Part shown: one piece after another, positions 23,598-35,632 of the stretch
Layout: the number at the start of each line of letters is the position of its first letter
How positions within the stretch are numbered: the stretch's first letter is position 1
Origin: Rhizomys pruinosus
Taxonomy: Eukaryota > Chordata > Mammalia > Rodentia > Spalacidae
Assembly (NCBI GenBank): GCA_009823505.1
Contig: VZQC01002896.1
Coordinates: 3,448,079-3,512,078 of the forward strand
Length of the DNA: 64,000 bases
Reading direction: 5' to 3'
Notes under the pieces: model-generated
Told to the model about the DNA's origin: nothing
The model's database searches: none
The model's input: only the letters and a program-made list of their open reading frames with translations
Position numbers and translations under genes: made by a program

Positions 23598-24025
23598 CTT
23601 TTTTTAATTTATTTTTATTGATGCTTTGTGTATTTCATACATCATTTCCAATTCAGTTTCAGGCATATATCCCCTTCCTTCCCCCCCCCCACCCCTACCC
23701 ATCGTTAGATCGGTGCATTCTGCCGTAAGTTTTCTGCATCTTTCTCTGCTTTTTGTTTTGTTTTGTTTTTCATTTTTTTAACAATAGGTGATAATTTGTG
23801 AGTTCAAGCATTCTTCATGTAAAACCAATTTGCAAGCAGTTGTGCCCAAACCCACACAGCTCATGGGTCCCACCATCCAGCAGGGGGGGCTTGTATGTTC
23901 AATCAAGTTGATCAAATGAGTGTCCAGTCTATATTGTTGTAGTTTCACCATTAACCCCAATCGAAGCCCTTACATTCTACCACGCCCCCTCTTCTGCAGA
24001 TTGTTCCCTAGGCTTAGAAAGAAAA
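23598..24025 (-). mobile_element. L1-3'UTR-like retroposon, copy 3 (long 3' form)
   Basis: Antisense. From the left: T-rich tail, 'tttattgatgctttgtgtat', a pyrimidine tract at about 23672-23700 (purine on the element strand) and then the 'cacccacacag' and 'tctgcagattgttcccta' core. Same terminus as copy 1. 5'-truncated near the core. Confidence 0.75.
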
Positions 24026-24205
24026 GGACTCAAGCAGTCTCTCATTCTGAGCAGGTGGAACTCAGATATGAAAGGAACAACAGAGCAGACAGAAGAAGCA
24101 GGAGGGAAGCTTAAAGGTGAGCTGGGACACTTGTCTGGACACTCTGCCTGAGCCCACAGAAGCTAAGGGACAAATAAACTTGTGGTCAGGGCAGAGGTAA
24201 AAGAT
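24026..24205. other. unidentified purine-rich sequence
   Basis: 'aagaagcaggagggaagctt' through 'gggacaaataaacttgtgg' looks like the 3' part of a transcript or LTR with an AATAAA signal, but I cannot classify it. Confidence 0.3.
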
Positions 24206-24432
24206 GTCACAATTCATCACTGCTTTTATCAAGTGGTACTGTGAAACATTTAGCTCAGAACATCCCTACAAGTGTACTTCAGGTGCCGTGTTCACCCTTA
24301 TCATCATCCTCCCAAACCAAACCAGAAACCAGAGAGACAGTAGGAAACAACATCATACTGGAGTACCTAGAGTTTCTTTGTATTAATTTTTTGTGGGGCA
24401 TGTAAAGCACATGGAACCAGAAGTTGGCATTC
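24206..24432 (+). repeat. inverted repeat, left arm
   Basis: About 227 bp matching the reverse complement of 25572-25797 at roughly 90% by eye. Matching landmarks: 'cactgcttttatcaagtggt', 'catccctacaagtgtacttc', 'accaaaccagaaacc' and 'ggggcatgtaaa'. No known family recognised. Confidence 0.85.
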
Positions 24433-25571
24433 TATCAGTCACCAAAATGGACTCCAGCCAGGCACGTGGGAAGGAAAGTAGCCTTGCCCTCTGTTGTTCC
24501 TGATTCCTGCCACAATCTGTGGTAAAATCCATAAGGGTCTCCATATTGCACAAAAATGACAAGGTAGTCGGTGTGCGTGGCCCACTTCCTCATTAACATG
24601 GAACTCATTCTTTAGTATGTCATAGTGAGAATGTGGTAATTTCAAAATGTTACCTGAACTCGACTGAGGTGTCAATACTGTGTCATGTTAATTCTTTGGA
24701 GTGATTTACCAGGATCTGGGCGATTCCTAGTAAAAGTCTACGAACCCTCAGAACATGACGTAACCCTAACCACACTCACTCCTTCTATCCACCCTGTCGG
24801 TTTTCTTAAAAAGAGAATCCATTTGCCAAATCCCAAAGCAAGAAACATAAAATAACTCCCTGCCAAGTCACATTCAACAGAGCACCACTGTTTATGACTG
24901 TTTCTATTGTTTTGTAGATAACAAAGATAGAAAAGGTTTGACCATACTATGCGTGAATTTTTTGTAAATATAACAAATTTGGGTAATTTTTAACAGAAAC
25001 AAATATAACTCATGTTTATCTTAACATACTTTATTTCATATATTCGGAATACCTTGCATTAGTCAATTTTTTAATCATCTGTTACTTTGTTACATAGGTA
25101 TTAAAAACTATATAAAAATGATCAAATCCCTGTGATTTTTTTGGTGTAAGTATGGAGTACTTTTACTGAATAAATTAGTTGAACTGCTTTTTTTTTAATA
25201 TAGTTTTGAAAACAGTGTCACTGAAAAGGAAAGTGGCATTTGGGAAGAGCACCATGGCATCACAAAATGAAATGAAGGCTCTGTTCTAAGCACAGACTTG
25301 GACATACCAATATACAACTCCAGCAAGCGCAGGAAATGGTTTAATGAGAGCCCATTATCCCTTGAGACATTTAACTTCAGCTCATGAAAATACCAGCTTC
25401 TAAAGGATGAAAATTACAATGACTTCCCGTAAAGGCCTCCTCTAGGCTTTCGGGCTAATTTAAACAATATGGCAAAACTCCAACCAAACCTCAAGCACAG
25501 TTTTTAAATGTCCATGATTTAAAAACTGATCTATGCATTTATCTGTTAACAGTACACCTCTTCAAATTCTG
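24433..25571. other. spacer between inverted repeat arms
   Basis: 1.14 kb of AT-rich sequence with no recognisable transposase, SINE or gene. The minus-strand frame at 24439-24675 has no family resemblance. Confidence 0.5.
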
Positions 25572-25797
25572 GTTCCATGTTTTACATGCCCCACAATAAA
25601 AATAAATAAATAAATAAATCAGTAAAAAGAAACTCTAAGGACTCCAATGTGATGTTGTTTCCTACCGTCTCTCATCGGTTTCTGGTTTGGTTTGGGAGGA
25701 TGACGAGAAGAAGGGTGAACACAGCACCTGAAGTATACTTGTAGGGATGTCCTGAGCTAAATTTTCACAGCACCACTTGATAAAAGCAGTGATGAAG
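25572..25797 (-). repeat. inverted repeat, right arm
   Basis: Reverse-complement partner of 24206-24432. Main differences are an (AAAT)n expansion at 25598-25620 and several small indels. Either the arms are terminal inverted repeats of an unknown element or the segment was duplicated in inverted orientation. Confidence 0.85.
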
Positions 25798-26174
25798 CTA
25801 TGTCCTTTTTTTTGCCTGTTGTGTTAGCATTAGGGAAATGCCAAAATCTACAGTAAACCCTGAAAGAAGTAATGTCTACACATTTCACACTTACCAAACT
25901 GTTACTCTAAAATTAATTTAATTTAATTCACTATTAACACAATTAATAGCTGAAAAAGAAACAAGCTAAACTGATTTTTAGTTTAGACAGAAATGCTACT
26001 TTGAGTATCAGAATCTGGAGATGGGCAGGTAGGAAGGAAAGATTTAATACACACTAATTCAAGAATACATTCTGAATTCTGACTACTACTTATTTCCTGA
26101 TTGGTCTTATGTCACCTGACTTCTTTGAACTTTATGCTATTATGTATAATATGATAAATAAATATGCAATGTAT
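25798..26174. other. unique AT-rich sequence
   Basis: Nothing recognised. Confidence 0.45.
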
Positions 26175-26187
26175 AAAAGTAAATATA

Positions 26188-26412
26188 GGGCCTGGAGAGG
26201 TGGCTCAGTGATAAGAGCCCTCCCCCTCCCCTCCCCCCACTTGCTCTTCTATAGGATCCAGGTTAGGTTCCCGTGGTAACTCAAAACTGTCTATAACTCC
26301 AGTTCCAGGGAATCTGATGCCCTCTTCTGGCCTCTGTGGGTACTGCACACATGTGTTGTCCACACATGTAGACAAAACACTCATACACATAAAATAAAAA
26401 TAAATGATCTAA
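26188..26412 (+). mobile_element. B2-like SINE, older copy
   Basis: 'ggcctggagaggtggctcag' start, a C-rich insertion at 26218-26240, single 'aactccagttccagggaatc' block. TSD AAAAGTAAATATAGG on both sides. Confidence 0.9.
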
Positions 26413-26426
26413 AAAGTAAATATAGG

Positions 26427-26640
26427 GGACTGAAGAGATGGCTCAGCACTAGTTGCTCCTGCAGAAGGCCTGGGTTTGATTTCCAGCATCCCCATGGCAG
26501 TTAACAACTGTCTATAATCCTAGTACCAGAGGATCTGATGCCCTCTTCTGACTTTCATGGGTATCGGACAACACAGGTGTACTTACATGCAGGCAATACA
26601 CTCATACACATAAAAATTAAAATAAGTAAAATATTTTTAA
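26427..26640 (+). mobile_element. B2-like SINE, older copy
   Basis: 'gactgaagagatggctcagc' to 'cactcatacacataaaaatt', immediately after the previous SINE and on the same strand. Confidence 0.9.
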
Positions 26641-26664
26641 AGTATAAATGCAAAATAAATGTTA

Positions 26665-26667
<3 letters not shown>

Positions 26668-26696
<29 letters not shown>
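26668..26696. repeat. (TA)n microsatellite
   Basis: About 14 TA units. Confidence 0.95.
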
Positions 26697-26698
<2 letters not shown>

Positions 26699-27261
26699 GT
26701 GTAATATAATATGATAAAACTACCTCAGGGGATTGAAAGAGATTTACCTAGAAGCACCATGGGTTTTAGTTTCCCTCCACTGCTCTTCAGCATTTGCTCT
26801 TTCTACTTTGAGACATACAACAAAACATATTCCAACATTTTACTGATTAAGGATTATACTGAATGAGAACAGATTTGCCAAGGAAAGCAGGAAAATGACA
26901 ATGGAAATATTCAGAATTTTTATGGAGTTTGGACCTCCTTTTTCCTACAGTAGTGACTCCTTTCCTAACACACTTTGCTGTGACTTCCAAGGTGACACAG
27001 CAATGGATCTTACAGTGTTCATAGTGGATGTCCTTGACCTCAAGTCACCCAGCATCCTGGTGCCGGATATCCTTCTGCCAATCTCTCCAGACTCTCAAGC
27101 ATGTGGCTATGCTTGCTGATTCTCACTCTTCCAGCCCAGGGTTAAAGGCCAACCCCATGTGGGGTTTAAAGCAGCTTTCCAAGCCCAAGCTCATCCTGAT
27201 TCTACCTGTTAAAGATAAAGTGGGTACTCCAAAAAAGTATATATTTCTTATCTCTCAGGTC
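26697..27261. other. unique sequence
   Basis: Two overlapping plus-strand open frames (26895-27119 and 27028-27270) in different phases have no recognisable family. Confidence 0.4.
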
Positions 27262-27840
27262 AATTTTTAAAATATTTTTATACTTCTTTGATAATTTCAT
27301 ACATTTCATCACATCCCAACTTTCCCCATATCCACCCATACCTCCATACCACCCACCCCCTACCACCCACACCCCCCACCACCCACATCCCTACCACCCA
27401 CCTCCCTACCACCCAACTCTGTGTTCTTTTTTCCCATCAACTCCAATTTGTGTTGTTCAAATACTCCTGGATATGGAACCTGCGCTGGAGCAAGGCTGAC
27501 CAACCAGGGATCCCACCCTCCCCCGCAGCCATCAAATTCCAATAGCTCCTCAGCTAGAAGTGGGCTTCATGCCCAGTTCCATCCACCTCAGTGCTGGTAT
27601 TTTGCATGGCTTGAGCTCAAACAGGTTCTGTGCTTGCTGTTACAACTGCTGTGAGTTCATATATGCAATTTGCCCCGATGTCTGAGAAACACTGTTTCCT
27701 TCTAGACACTCACCACCACTGGCTCTTACAATCTTTCTGCGCCCTCTTCCTTGAAGATATATGAGCCTTGGAGTAAGGGGTGTTATACAGATGAACCATT
27801 TAAGGCTGAGGAGCCTGAAGTCTCATTTTTCATCAAGAAA
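27262..27840 (-). mobile_element. L1 Lx-type 3' UTR, antisense
   Basis: From the left: 'gataatttcatacatttcat' terminus, a C-rich (CCACCC)n tract at 27330-27412 (the polypurine tract on the element strand), then 'gctgtgagttcatatatgc', 'ctggctcttacaatctttct', 'gccctcttccttgaag' and 'gagccttggagtaaggggtg'. This order matches rodent Lx L1 3' UTRs from memory. No ORF2 is attached, so it is 5'-truncated. Confidence 0.75.
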
Positions 27841-27847
27841 ACTCTTT

Positions 27848-28064
27848 TGTTAATTATTTTATGTGTATAAGTGTACTGTCTGCATGTAAGTAGGTGCACT
27901 CATGTCATGCAATGTTGCAGAGGTCAGAAGAGGGTGTTGGATTCCCCTGGAACTGGAGTTAAAGCCAGGTCTTAGCCACCATGTGGGGGCTGGGAATCAA
28001 ACCCAGGTCCTCTGCAAGAGCAGTCGGTGCTCTCTTAACTGCTGAGCCATCTCTCCAGACCCAA
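27848..28064 (-). mobile_element. B2-like SINE, single-block subfamily
   Basis: Antisense copy with TSD AAGAAAACTCTT at 27836-27847 and 28065-28076. Confidence 0.95.
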
Positions 28065-28114
28065 AAGAAAACTCTTAACATGGCATATCCACAGTTTCCT
28101 GTCTTCTAGTCTGC

Positions 28115-28118
<4 letters not shown>

Positions 28119-28162
<44 letters not shown>
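28119..28162. repeat. (CA)n microsatellite
   Basis: About 21 CA units. Confidence 0.95.
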
Positions 28163-28163
<1 letters not shown>

Positions 28164-28202
28164 TCAACTTAGAGCTTCACGTTTAAAATAATATACTTTG
28201 CA

Positions 28203-28423
28203 GCTGGGAAATGGCTCAATGTTTAAGAACATTGGCTGCTCTTCCAGAGGACAAGGGTTTGGTTCCCAGCATCCACTCTATGGCTAACAACCATCTGTAA
28301 CTCCAGTTCCAGGGGATCTGACACCCTCTTCTGGCCTTCACAGGCATTGTACACATAGGTGCACTCACTTACATGCAGGCAAAACATTCACACACAATAA
28401 AATGAAAATAAATTTCAAAAATT
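28203..28423 (+). mobile_element. B2-like SINE, older copy
   Basis: 'agctgggaaatggctcaatg' to 'cattcacacacaataaaatg'. TSD TTAAAATAATAT on both sides. Confidence 0.9.
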
Positions 28424-28429
28424 AAAATA

Positions 28430-30228
28430 ATATCATTTAACTTGATAAATGACATTGGGATAGAGGAAGATATATACAAATTATCTAAACTTATACAATT
28501 AAAAGCAAGTCAAAAAGGTGTGTCATGTTGCATTCCATATTTGGATTTTAGCAAGCCTGGAGGGGTCCCTAAGCAGTGTTGTCAAAAATAGCTTGTGACA
28601 CACAGTAAGGGGCACCAGGACAATAACCACAAATGGGAATTTAGGCCATTACTATGGCTGAAACCTAGAGACTGGGGAAAAAAAAAGTTTTCATTTGGTT
28701 CTGCCATATTTGATTTATATAAAAGCTTCATGTTGGCTTTGTGTCTGGAAATGTGTCCTTCACAGAGTTTCAACATTAATAATTTGCAGATTGAAATCTG
28801 CGGTTAAGTACATTTTTAAGAGGGTATTTGCAGCTAGCAAAGGTTTGAACGATGATACATTACAAGTGCTGGAACCAGGCTAAGCAATAGGACACATTTC
28901 CAAGGAAGTCGAAGAAAGCCAAGAGGCAGCGGAACCCCAGACAAAGCAGAGAAAGCCAAGACGCCATTTTTAATACAAAGTCCAGCCTCTCTGTGCCTAT
29001 GTGCATTTTCCTCCTAAAACAAAATTAGTATTGTTTCTTAGTGCCCAAACACTGAGACCTCTACAAAGAAACAAATGATAGAAGAAAAGGATAATCAACA
29101 CTAATGGGGGAAAATCAGACTAAATACAAACTAACGGGCGGGCACACAAAGAGAACATGGAAGGATATGTATTGCGTAAACGTTATGTTCCAAACACTGT
29201 TTCTACATTTCCATGGAAAACCTCATGTTAGGGAAAATTATTTCTGGGCCTCCAAATTGGAAACTAAAAGAGGCCTCCTTGGAGCCTGATAAATAACAAC
29301 ATCGTCATGATTTTATAAAATCAAAATGCATTCTTCTTAAGTATCTCAAAATCTCTTGCAGACATCCTTTTCAGATTCTCTGATATGCATGCAGCTTCCA
29401 CTAACTGCAAGCTTCACTTAGAAAAAGCAATGACTTACCAACCATGGCTGATGAGATGGGATCATCATCATTAGGCACTGGATCACGAAATGTGCACAAC
29501 ACACCTCTATCCAAAAACAATGTTGTTCTCAAGTGGATAAGTTCACAATAGAATGACTCGAAATCTATCAGGAAGAATGACCCTCATGTCTTTAAAGCAT
29601 TTCACCAGTGAAGATGAAAATTCCTCAGAAATGACCCAAGATTTGTTCATGTTAATGAAAACTTCAGAGTCGCCTATTGTCCACAACAGGATTGAATCTT
29701 ATTGGTCATGCTATAGAAAAATTCCCTGTTTGGTCATTCAAATAAAAATATTATCATTTCTGAGGCAAAATGACAACACAGAGCATTAAAACATTTATTT
29801 GCTTTTAAACATTTGGCTGTAAAATGTGCATATTTTGCTTTTAAATGTACATATTAAACATAGGATGCAAAGAGTATGAATTAGTCAAGAATTTTTTTTA
29901 ATGTAGTTTCTGTTGGAAATTGGTTTTCCAAAGAAAAATAGCTGTAACACAGACTATTCCTTCTCACAGATCTAATAAATGAATAAAAACAGATTAAAAT
30001 AGCCAAGAAAAGTATAGAACAAGCGAAAGAGAAGGCACTATTTTAATATCAATTTCTTAAGAAATAGTCACCAGGTAAGAAAAAACTGTTCCAGAAAGAG
30101 GCAGTTATTGCTAAGCACACCCTATACATATCAGAGTAGTAAGGAAGAAAGGTAAATATTCTTAGATTTTTTTATTAACACCTCCAATTAACCTTCAGAA
30201 TCAGACTAAGCAATATACCTATCAGTGG
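28430..30228. other. unique AT-rich sequence
   Basis: 1.8 kb with no recognised repeat or gene. Short open frames at 28582-28883, 29104-29289 and 29553-29789 lack family features. Confidence 0.5.
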
Positions 30229-30470
30229 CTGGGCAATTATGTTTCTAGATATTTGTTTAAGAGAAAGGAAAATATACGTACAAAAAAGAAATGGTTCAAA
30301 ATGTTTACAATAGTTAAAACCACAAAACAACCCAAATATCTAATAGAAGAGCAAACAAATGTGGCATGCCAATAAAACTCAATATATAGGTAGAAATTAA
30401 AAAGGAGTTGACTTAGGCAAAGCACTGAACTGAAGAAAGAAGTCTGACACAAAGGAGTGCATACTGCATA
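30229..30470 (+). mobile_element. ancient L1 ORF2 3' relic
   Basis: 'atgtttacaatagttaaaac', 'cacaaaacaacccaaatatc' and 'gtggcatgccaataaaactc' follow the end of L1 ORF2 (the 'NQPN' and 'YAAIK' region), strongly decayed. Confidence 0.55.
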
Positions 30471-30494
30471 GCCCTGGGTTATATGTAAAACTCG

Positions 30495-30690
30495 TCCATA
30501 GTTAGATGACGGAACAACAGAGAGGGTTGGTGGTTCAATTCCCAGCACCCACATGTCAGCTAACAACTATCAGTAACTCCATTTCCAGGAGAACTGATAC
30601 CTTCTTCTGGCCTCCATGGGCATTTGTACATGGCATACTTACATACGTGCAGGCAAAACACTCGTATACATAAAAATTTTAAAAAGACAT
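30495..30690 (+). mobile_element. B2-like SINE remnant
   Basis: The 5' end has lost its 'ggctggagagatgg' motif; 'ggttcaattcccagcaccca' to 'cactcgtatacataaaaat' remains. Confidence 0.8.
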
Positions 30691-30699
30691 CCAAGTTTC

Positions 30700-32450
30700 A
30701 CTACATATAAATATACATAGTATGCTAAAAGTAGACGAAAGGATAAGGGGACAGCTCAGGCAAGAAACATGGAAATTCTTACAGATTAATAAGACTTTCT
30801 GTCTGCCAAAGTGTATCAACAGGTTCATAAATTTCCACTGAGTCTATCCATCTCATCTTTTTCTCACTAGAAAGAAAGCTACGATGAAGAGGAACTCCTG
30901 AAATCAACCCACTAAATCTCCAGTAATAAAGAGGAAGGATTTTTGAGAGACAGAAAAAAGGAAAGAGGAAATTAGACAGAATTATTGGAGAACTGTGTAA
31001 CCTTCAGAGAGAAAAACACTGCCGACCCTTAAGGACGTCTGCACACCGCTGAGAACACACGGGCTTTCCCTCAGGAAAGAAGGAAGAGCTGCTGGATCAG
31101 TCAGGGCTAAGTGAATGCCTGAGGCCAATTGTCTTTGAAAAGACTGAGAGTTCTAGAGGCTCAGCTTAATTTCAAGAGACAATCTGAAATCCATAGGAAT
31201 GACCAAGTCCCCAAACAGGTAAGGGAAACAGACCCTAGCCTTTGTTCTCAAAGGTTTTTAGACAGATCCACCAACATTAAAACCAGCCACAATGCCTTTG
31301 AGCTTCTGTTCTTCCGCCCTCCCCCGTCCACATGTTATAGCAGAATAAAGCTTATCGAACATCCAGTGTATCTAGTCCAGCATGAGATGTTAAGGGCATG
31401 GCACACCTCAGAACAGGTAGAGGCAAGAATTCATCAGCAGTGCAGTGGAAGGTGATGCAGCCACCATCTAAAATGAATAACACAGAGAAAAGCGCTGGTC
31501 CAGCAGAACTGTGTCAGTTTGCATACTAGCATACAACAACCCAACGTTACCATTGAGCAAACATATGAAGCTGCAGACTGTTTTGTGAAAGGACTGTAAG
31601 TACATAGAACATGCATGAGCTGGTAAATATAGCCAATAAAAGCTTAGTGGAAGTACCGGAAGCTGGTCCTCTGTAGTGATGTTATTGAGTAGACACCAAA
31701 GGAGAGGAGATAGCAAGAAACCTGTGTGGGATGTCTCTTCATTCTCACCTACTTCCTTACACAACCAGTCAAAAGGAAAAGGCAGAAAGGAAGGATGGGA
31801 ATAGTGCTGAAAATCTTAACAGTGCCTAAGTCTTGAAAACTCAGCAAAATATGCTATATCAACTAAATTTCCCTACGTTGAGCCACTCTCTTCACTTTTA
31901 CACTTAAATAGTAAGTCCAAAGGCACATTGCAATAGCTGCATTATTTGGTTCTGACTGTCTGACTGGATGAGTAAACCACATTTTCAAAGGCAAAACAAA
32001 TCCCAGTCTTGACAAATAACTAAACCAAGCTCACCAAGGGAAAGTAGCAGTTACTGAAAGACAATCTATAAAGTCATAAAAAATGAGTATTCCACGTGGA
32101 AGGCAATAAAAGAAAAATGAATATCTCAAACAGACAGCCACCCATATGGCAATATGTATGCTCTTCCTGTTATGCATTTTATGTAATCATGCTTTCTATT
32201 ATCTTAAATGAAGCATCTGTGCACATTGAATGTTTATATATTTTCCTTCTCTCACAATGGGCCTATTTGTTTAACTAGGCTTTCAAAACAATTTACCACA
32301 GTCAACCTAATGAAGCAAGCTTTATCCTTAGGGAGAGTTTTAATTACAGAAAAAGGAAGTTGGGGGAATATGATGGCTAAAAAAACATTCTGTAGTTACT
32401 AGTACTTGCTTCACATTGCTGTATGATTATTTTCATTAAACTATATACTT
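30700..32450. other. unique sequence
   Basis: No repeat recognised. Open frames at 31129-31455 (plus) and 31468-31764 (minus) show no domain or signal. Confidence 0.45.
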
Positions 32451-32452
32451 GG

Positions 32453-32685
32453 GGAGCTGGAGAAATGGCTTAGCAGTTAAGAACATTGGCTACTCTTGTG
32501 GAGGACCCTGGTTCAGTTCCCAGCTCCCACATGGCAGCTAACAACCTTCTGTAACTCGAGTTCCAGAGGATCAGATGCCCTCCTCTGACCTCTGCGAGCA
32601 CGCACAACCTGGGTGCACTTATATACATGCAAGCAATCCGCTCATACACATAAAGTAAAAATAACAAATATAATATTTCACATTT
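32453..32685 (+). mobile_element. B2-like SINE, older copy
   Basis: 'gggagctggagaaatggctt' to 'cgctcatacacataaagtaa'. Imperfect TSD ACTATATACT/ACTATACACT. Confidence 0.9.
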
Positions 32686-32689
32686 TTTA

Positions 32690-33699
32690 AAAGACTATAC
32701 ACTCAGAAAAAAAATCCTATACAATCATTTCTAATTATCTACAACAATCACTACCCTACAGCATGTGTGAGGAAACTCAACCACAGCAAGTGATGCTGGT
32801 CCAAGGAGTGAAGGCCACATGGTCCCTGAAACAAAATAAAATACAGAAATATCTATGCTCTTCAATAATTGAACATGAGATGGAGCTTAAAAATTTGAAG
32901 AATATCTAAGAAAATGAGAATAAGCTGACAACTCATTTCAATATAAAAATAATAAACTAGACTTAATACTACATATGAACACCAAGGGCTTAGCACCTAG
33001 TAAACCATCTTCTCTGAGTCATGACTAGAGTCTCACATAAAAACAAACACAGACTTCAGAGTGATACATTTCAGCATACACAACAGTCAATAAACCTGAA
33101 ACAAAATCCCCCAACTTCTGTAGCCAACACTGTCTATTAGTGGCACTGTCAACTACCATGGAGTACAGCAGAGGTTGAGAAACAAGGCTGACCTCTTTCA
33201 ACAATGTTAAAGCTTTTGCCATCCCAGCCTAATAAACACATGTTCTCAATAACTTCCCCAATGAATAAGCCCCTTTCAAAAGAGAAGCAAGGCTCACAGG
33301 AACACTAACCTCTTGATTAAAAAGCGCATACTTAGCCAGTGGACTGTGAAGGTCTCCCCCAATTCGCATGCTTCAGGCTGCATTCACAATCAATTAGTTA
33401 CATCAAATCCCTTTTTGTTTCCCTCCAGTGACTTTTTATCACCCTGTTACTTGACTCCTAAACAACTGCCTCACCTGGCTTTCTGCCAGACTCCCTGTAA
33501 GCATGCCCTTCCCTTGAAGGCAAGAGCTAGCCATAGAGATGTGTCTGACCTCTGGATCCTAAGTAATATGGTAAATAAAGAAATGTCTTCAAAATAATTC
33601 CCCAAGTCAACCAAAGCATTTATAATATTTGCTTAATTGAGAAGGTCCCTATTTCTCTTCTTGCTTGATGCTTAAAATTTTTGTAAAAGAGAAATGCAT
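32690..33699. other. unique sequence
   Basis: Nothing recognised. The plus-strand frame at 33313-33597 has no domain resemblance. Confidence 0.45.
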
Positions 33700-34035
33700 C
33701 TCTATTGACAATGCTGGTTTCCAACACTGTGACAAATACCTGAGTTAAACAAATTACATAGAGCTTTACTTAAGCTCACAATATTGGAAGTTTCCGTTCG
33801 TGGTACCCTGGCCCCATTGCTTTGAGGCTGTGGTGACACAGTGCATTATGGTGGGAGCCCATGGTGGAGAAGGGTTATCTACTCATGGCTACTGGAGAGC
33901 AGAGAAGGGGTTAAAGCCTGGGTCCCTATATGGTCTCAATTGCATCCCCCAGTGATTTAACTTCCTTCCATTTCCTAATAGCACAACAGGCTGGCTAATG
34001 CATACAGGCTTTTAAAGATCATTTAGCATCCAAAC
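33700..34035. repeat. probable ancient interspersed repeat, unclassified
   Basis: 'acactgtgacaaatacctga', 'gagctttacttaagctcaca' and 'gtgcattatggtgggagccc' recall an old rodent or mammalian medium-copy repeat, also loosely like 50335-50630. I cannot name it. Confidence 0.35.
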
Positions 34036-34084
34036 TTTAACAATGGGTGAATTGGGATAATTTTTGTGACAAACATATACATAT

Positions 34085-34450
34085 ATATCACCTCCCCGTA
34101 AGCCCAAGGAACATTGCAGAAGAGAAAGCCAGAAAGGTTGTAAGAGCCAGCAGTCATGGAGGCCTGCTACTGAACAGTGTCTCCTAGACATGGTGGGGCT
34201 CTTACACTCATGAACTCACAGCAGTTGTGGCTGCCTGCACAAGACCTGCCCAAGATCAAACCAGTGAGCATTCATCATGGATGAAGGACCGATCTACAAG
34301 GCCGCATCCTGAACTGACAGCTACTGGCAGTTGATGGCACTGGGAGAAGAAAGGCAGTTTTCTTCACAAGTGTGCCCTCTGCCAGGTTGAGCATGCCCCA
34401 GAGCACCAACACCCATACATACCCTTGCAATACTAACTGGACTCTGTGGG

Positions 34451-34485
<35 letters not shown>

Positions 34486-34875
34486 AAGGTGGTATGAAGT
34501 TGGGAAGGGATGTGGGGAAGTTTTGGGTGAGAGAAACTAAAGGTGGTGAGGGAGGGGTGGGTATGATCAAAATATATTGTATATAGGGGCTGGAGAGATG
34601 GCCTAGCGGTTAAGAGCGCCGACCGCTCTTACAGAGGACCCAGGTTCGATCCCCAGCACCCACATGGCAGCTGAGAAGCGTCTGAAACTCCAATTCCAGG
34701 AGAACTCCAGTTCCAGGGGAATCTGACACCCTCTTCTGACCTCCGCGGCATTGCATGACACAGGTGCACACACTTGCATGCAGACAGTACATTCATACAC
34801 ATACAGAAATAAATAAAATTAATTTAAAAAATTTAAAAAAAAAACAAAATATATTGTATATATGTATGGAATTCT
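34085..34875 (+). mobile_element. L1 Lx-type 3' UTR, interrupted by a young SINE
   Basis: 'cccaaggaacattgcagaag', 'cactcatgaactcacagcag', 'gcacaagacctgcccaagat', 'ctactggcagttgatggcac', an (AAAT)n run at 34449-34488, a G-rich tract at 34495-34563 and 'tgatcaaaatatattgtat' are the hallmark order of rodent Lx L1 3' UTRs as remembered. No coding part is present. Confidence 0.8.
34586..34844 (+). mobile_element. B2-like SINE, 17-bp-duplication subfamily
   Basis: Full-length copy within the L1 3' UTR. Perfect 18-bp TSD beginning CAAAATATATTG at 34568-34585 and 34845-34862. Duplicated block and B-box intact, tail 'cagaaataaataaaatt'. Confidence 0.97.
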
Positions 34876-34946
34876 CAAGGAAGAGTTAACTAAAATAGAT
34901 ACATTTGTAACCATGAAAAAATATATGGGAGCAGTGATTTGGTGTA

Positions 34947-35102
34947 TTTTTTTTTTTTTGATGTTTTGAGACAGGGTCTCCTTGTAGCCCCTGCTGGCCT
35001 GGAACTCACTCTGTAGACCAGGCTGGCCTTGAACTCACAAAGATCCGCCTGCCTCTGCCTCCTGAGTGCTGGAATTAAAGGCGTGCATCACCACACTAGG
35101 CA
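34947..35102 (-). mobile_element. B1 SINE, antisense
   Basis: T-run, 'ttttgagacagggtctcctt', 'ctggcctggaactcactctg', 'gatccgcctgcctctgcctc' and 'gcgtgcatcaccacac'. Confidence 0.95.
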
Positions 35103-35599
35103 ATCACTCAATTCCTTATCACTCACATTGTAAGTGGCTCTTAAGCTCCACCCACACCTAAGCTTCATCTCCAAAAGAAGATGAAATGATCGCTAATGAC
35201 CCTTTCTAACTTTTCATAATTCCTGGGGCTCTCTTCATTATCCCGCTTCCGAATTGCTCTGAATGATTTCTCCCGGCCATGCAACACTGAACGACTTCAG
35301 CAGCGTTCCGATCAGCATTTTCCGTAATTACCTGGCCACTTTACCTCCTTCACGTCTCCTTCCAAACCACAAGCTAGGATTAGCGAAACTGTCTATTTCC
35401 TTTCAAGGGTGACTGAGCATTGCCAAGAGGGAAAAAAAAAAAATCACATAAATATGCTAATTGGATCCATCACAAATTTATGAGATTCAACTCCAGCTGT
35501 TCGGCAATCTATTTATCTCTCCTCTGCTCCTCTTTCCATTGCCTAGAAGTAATTATTCAGAACTTTGATCCTCTCCCCATGCACTAGACTCCCAGGTTT

Positions 35600-35632
<33 letters not shown>

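Noticed and set aside
34603..34800. Recurrent 60-68-codon frames (YCLHAG..CTRVVQC..) at many positions on both strands
   Set aside because: All coincide with B2-like SINEs; the shared peptide is the SINE sequence in two frames, not a gene family.
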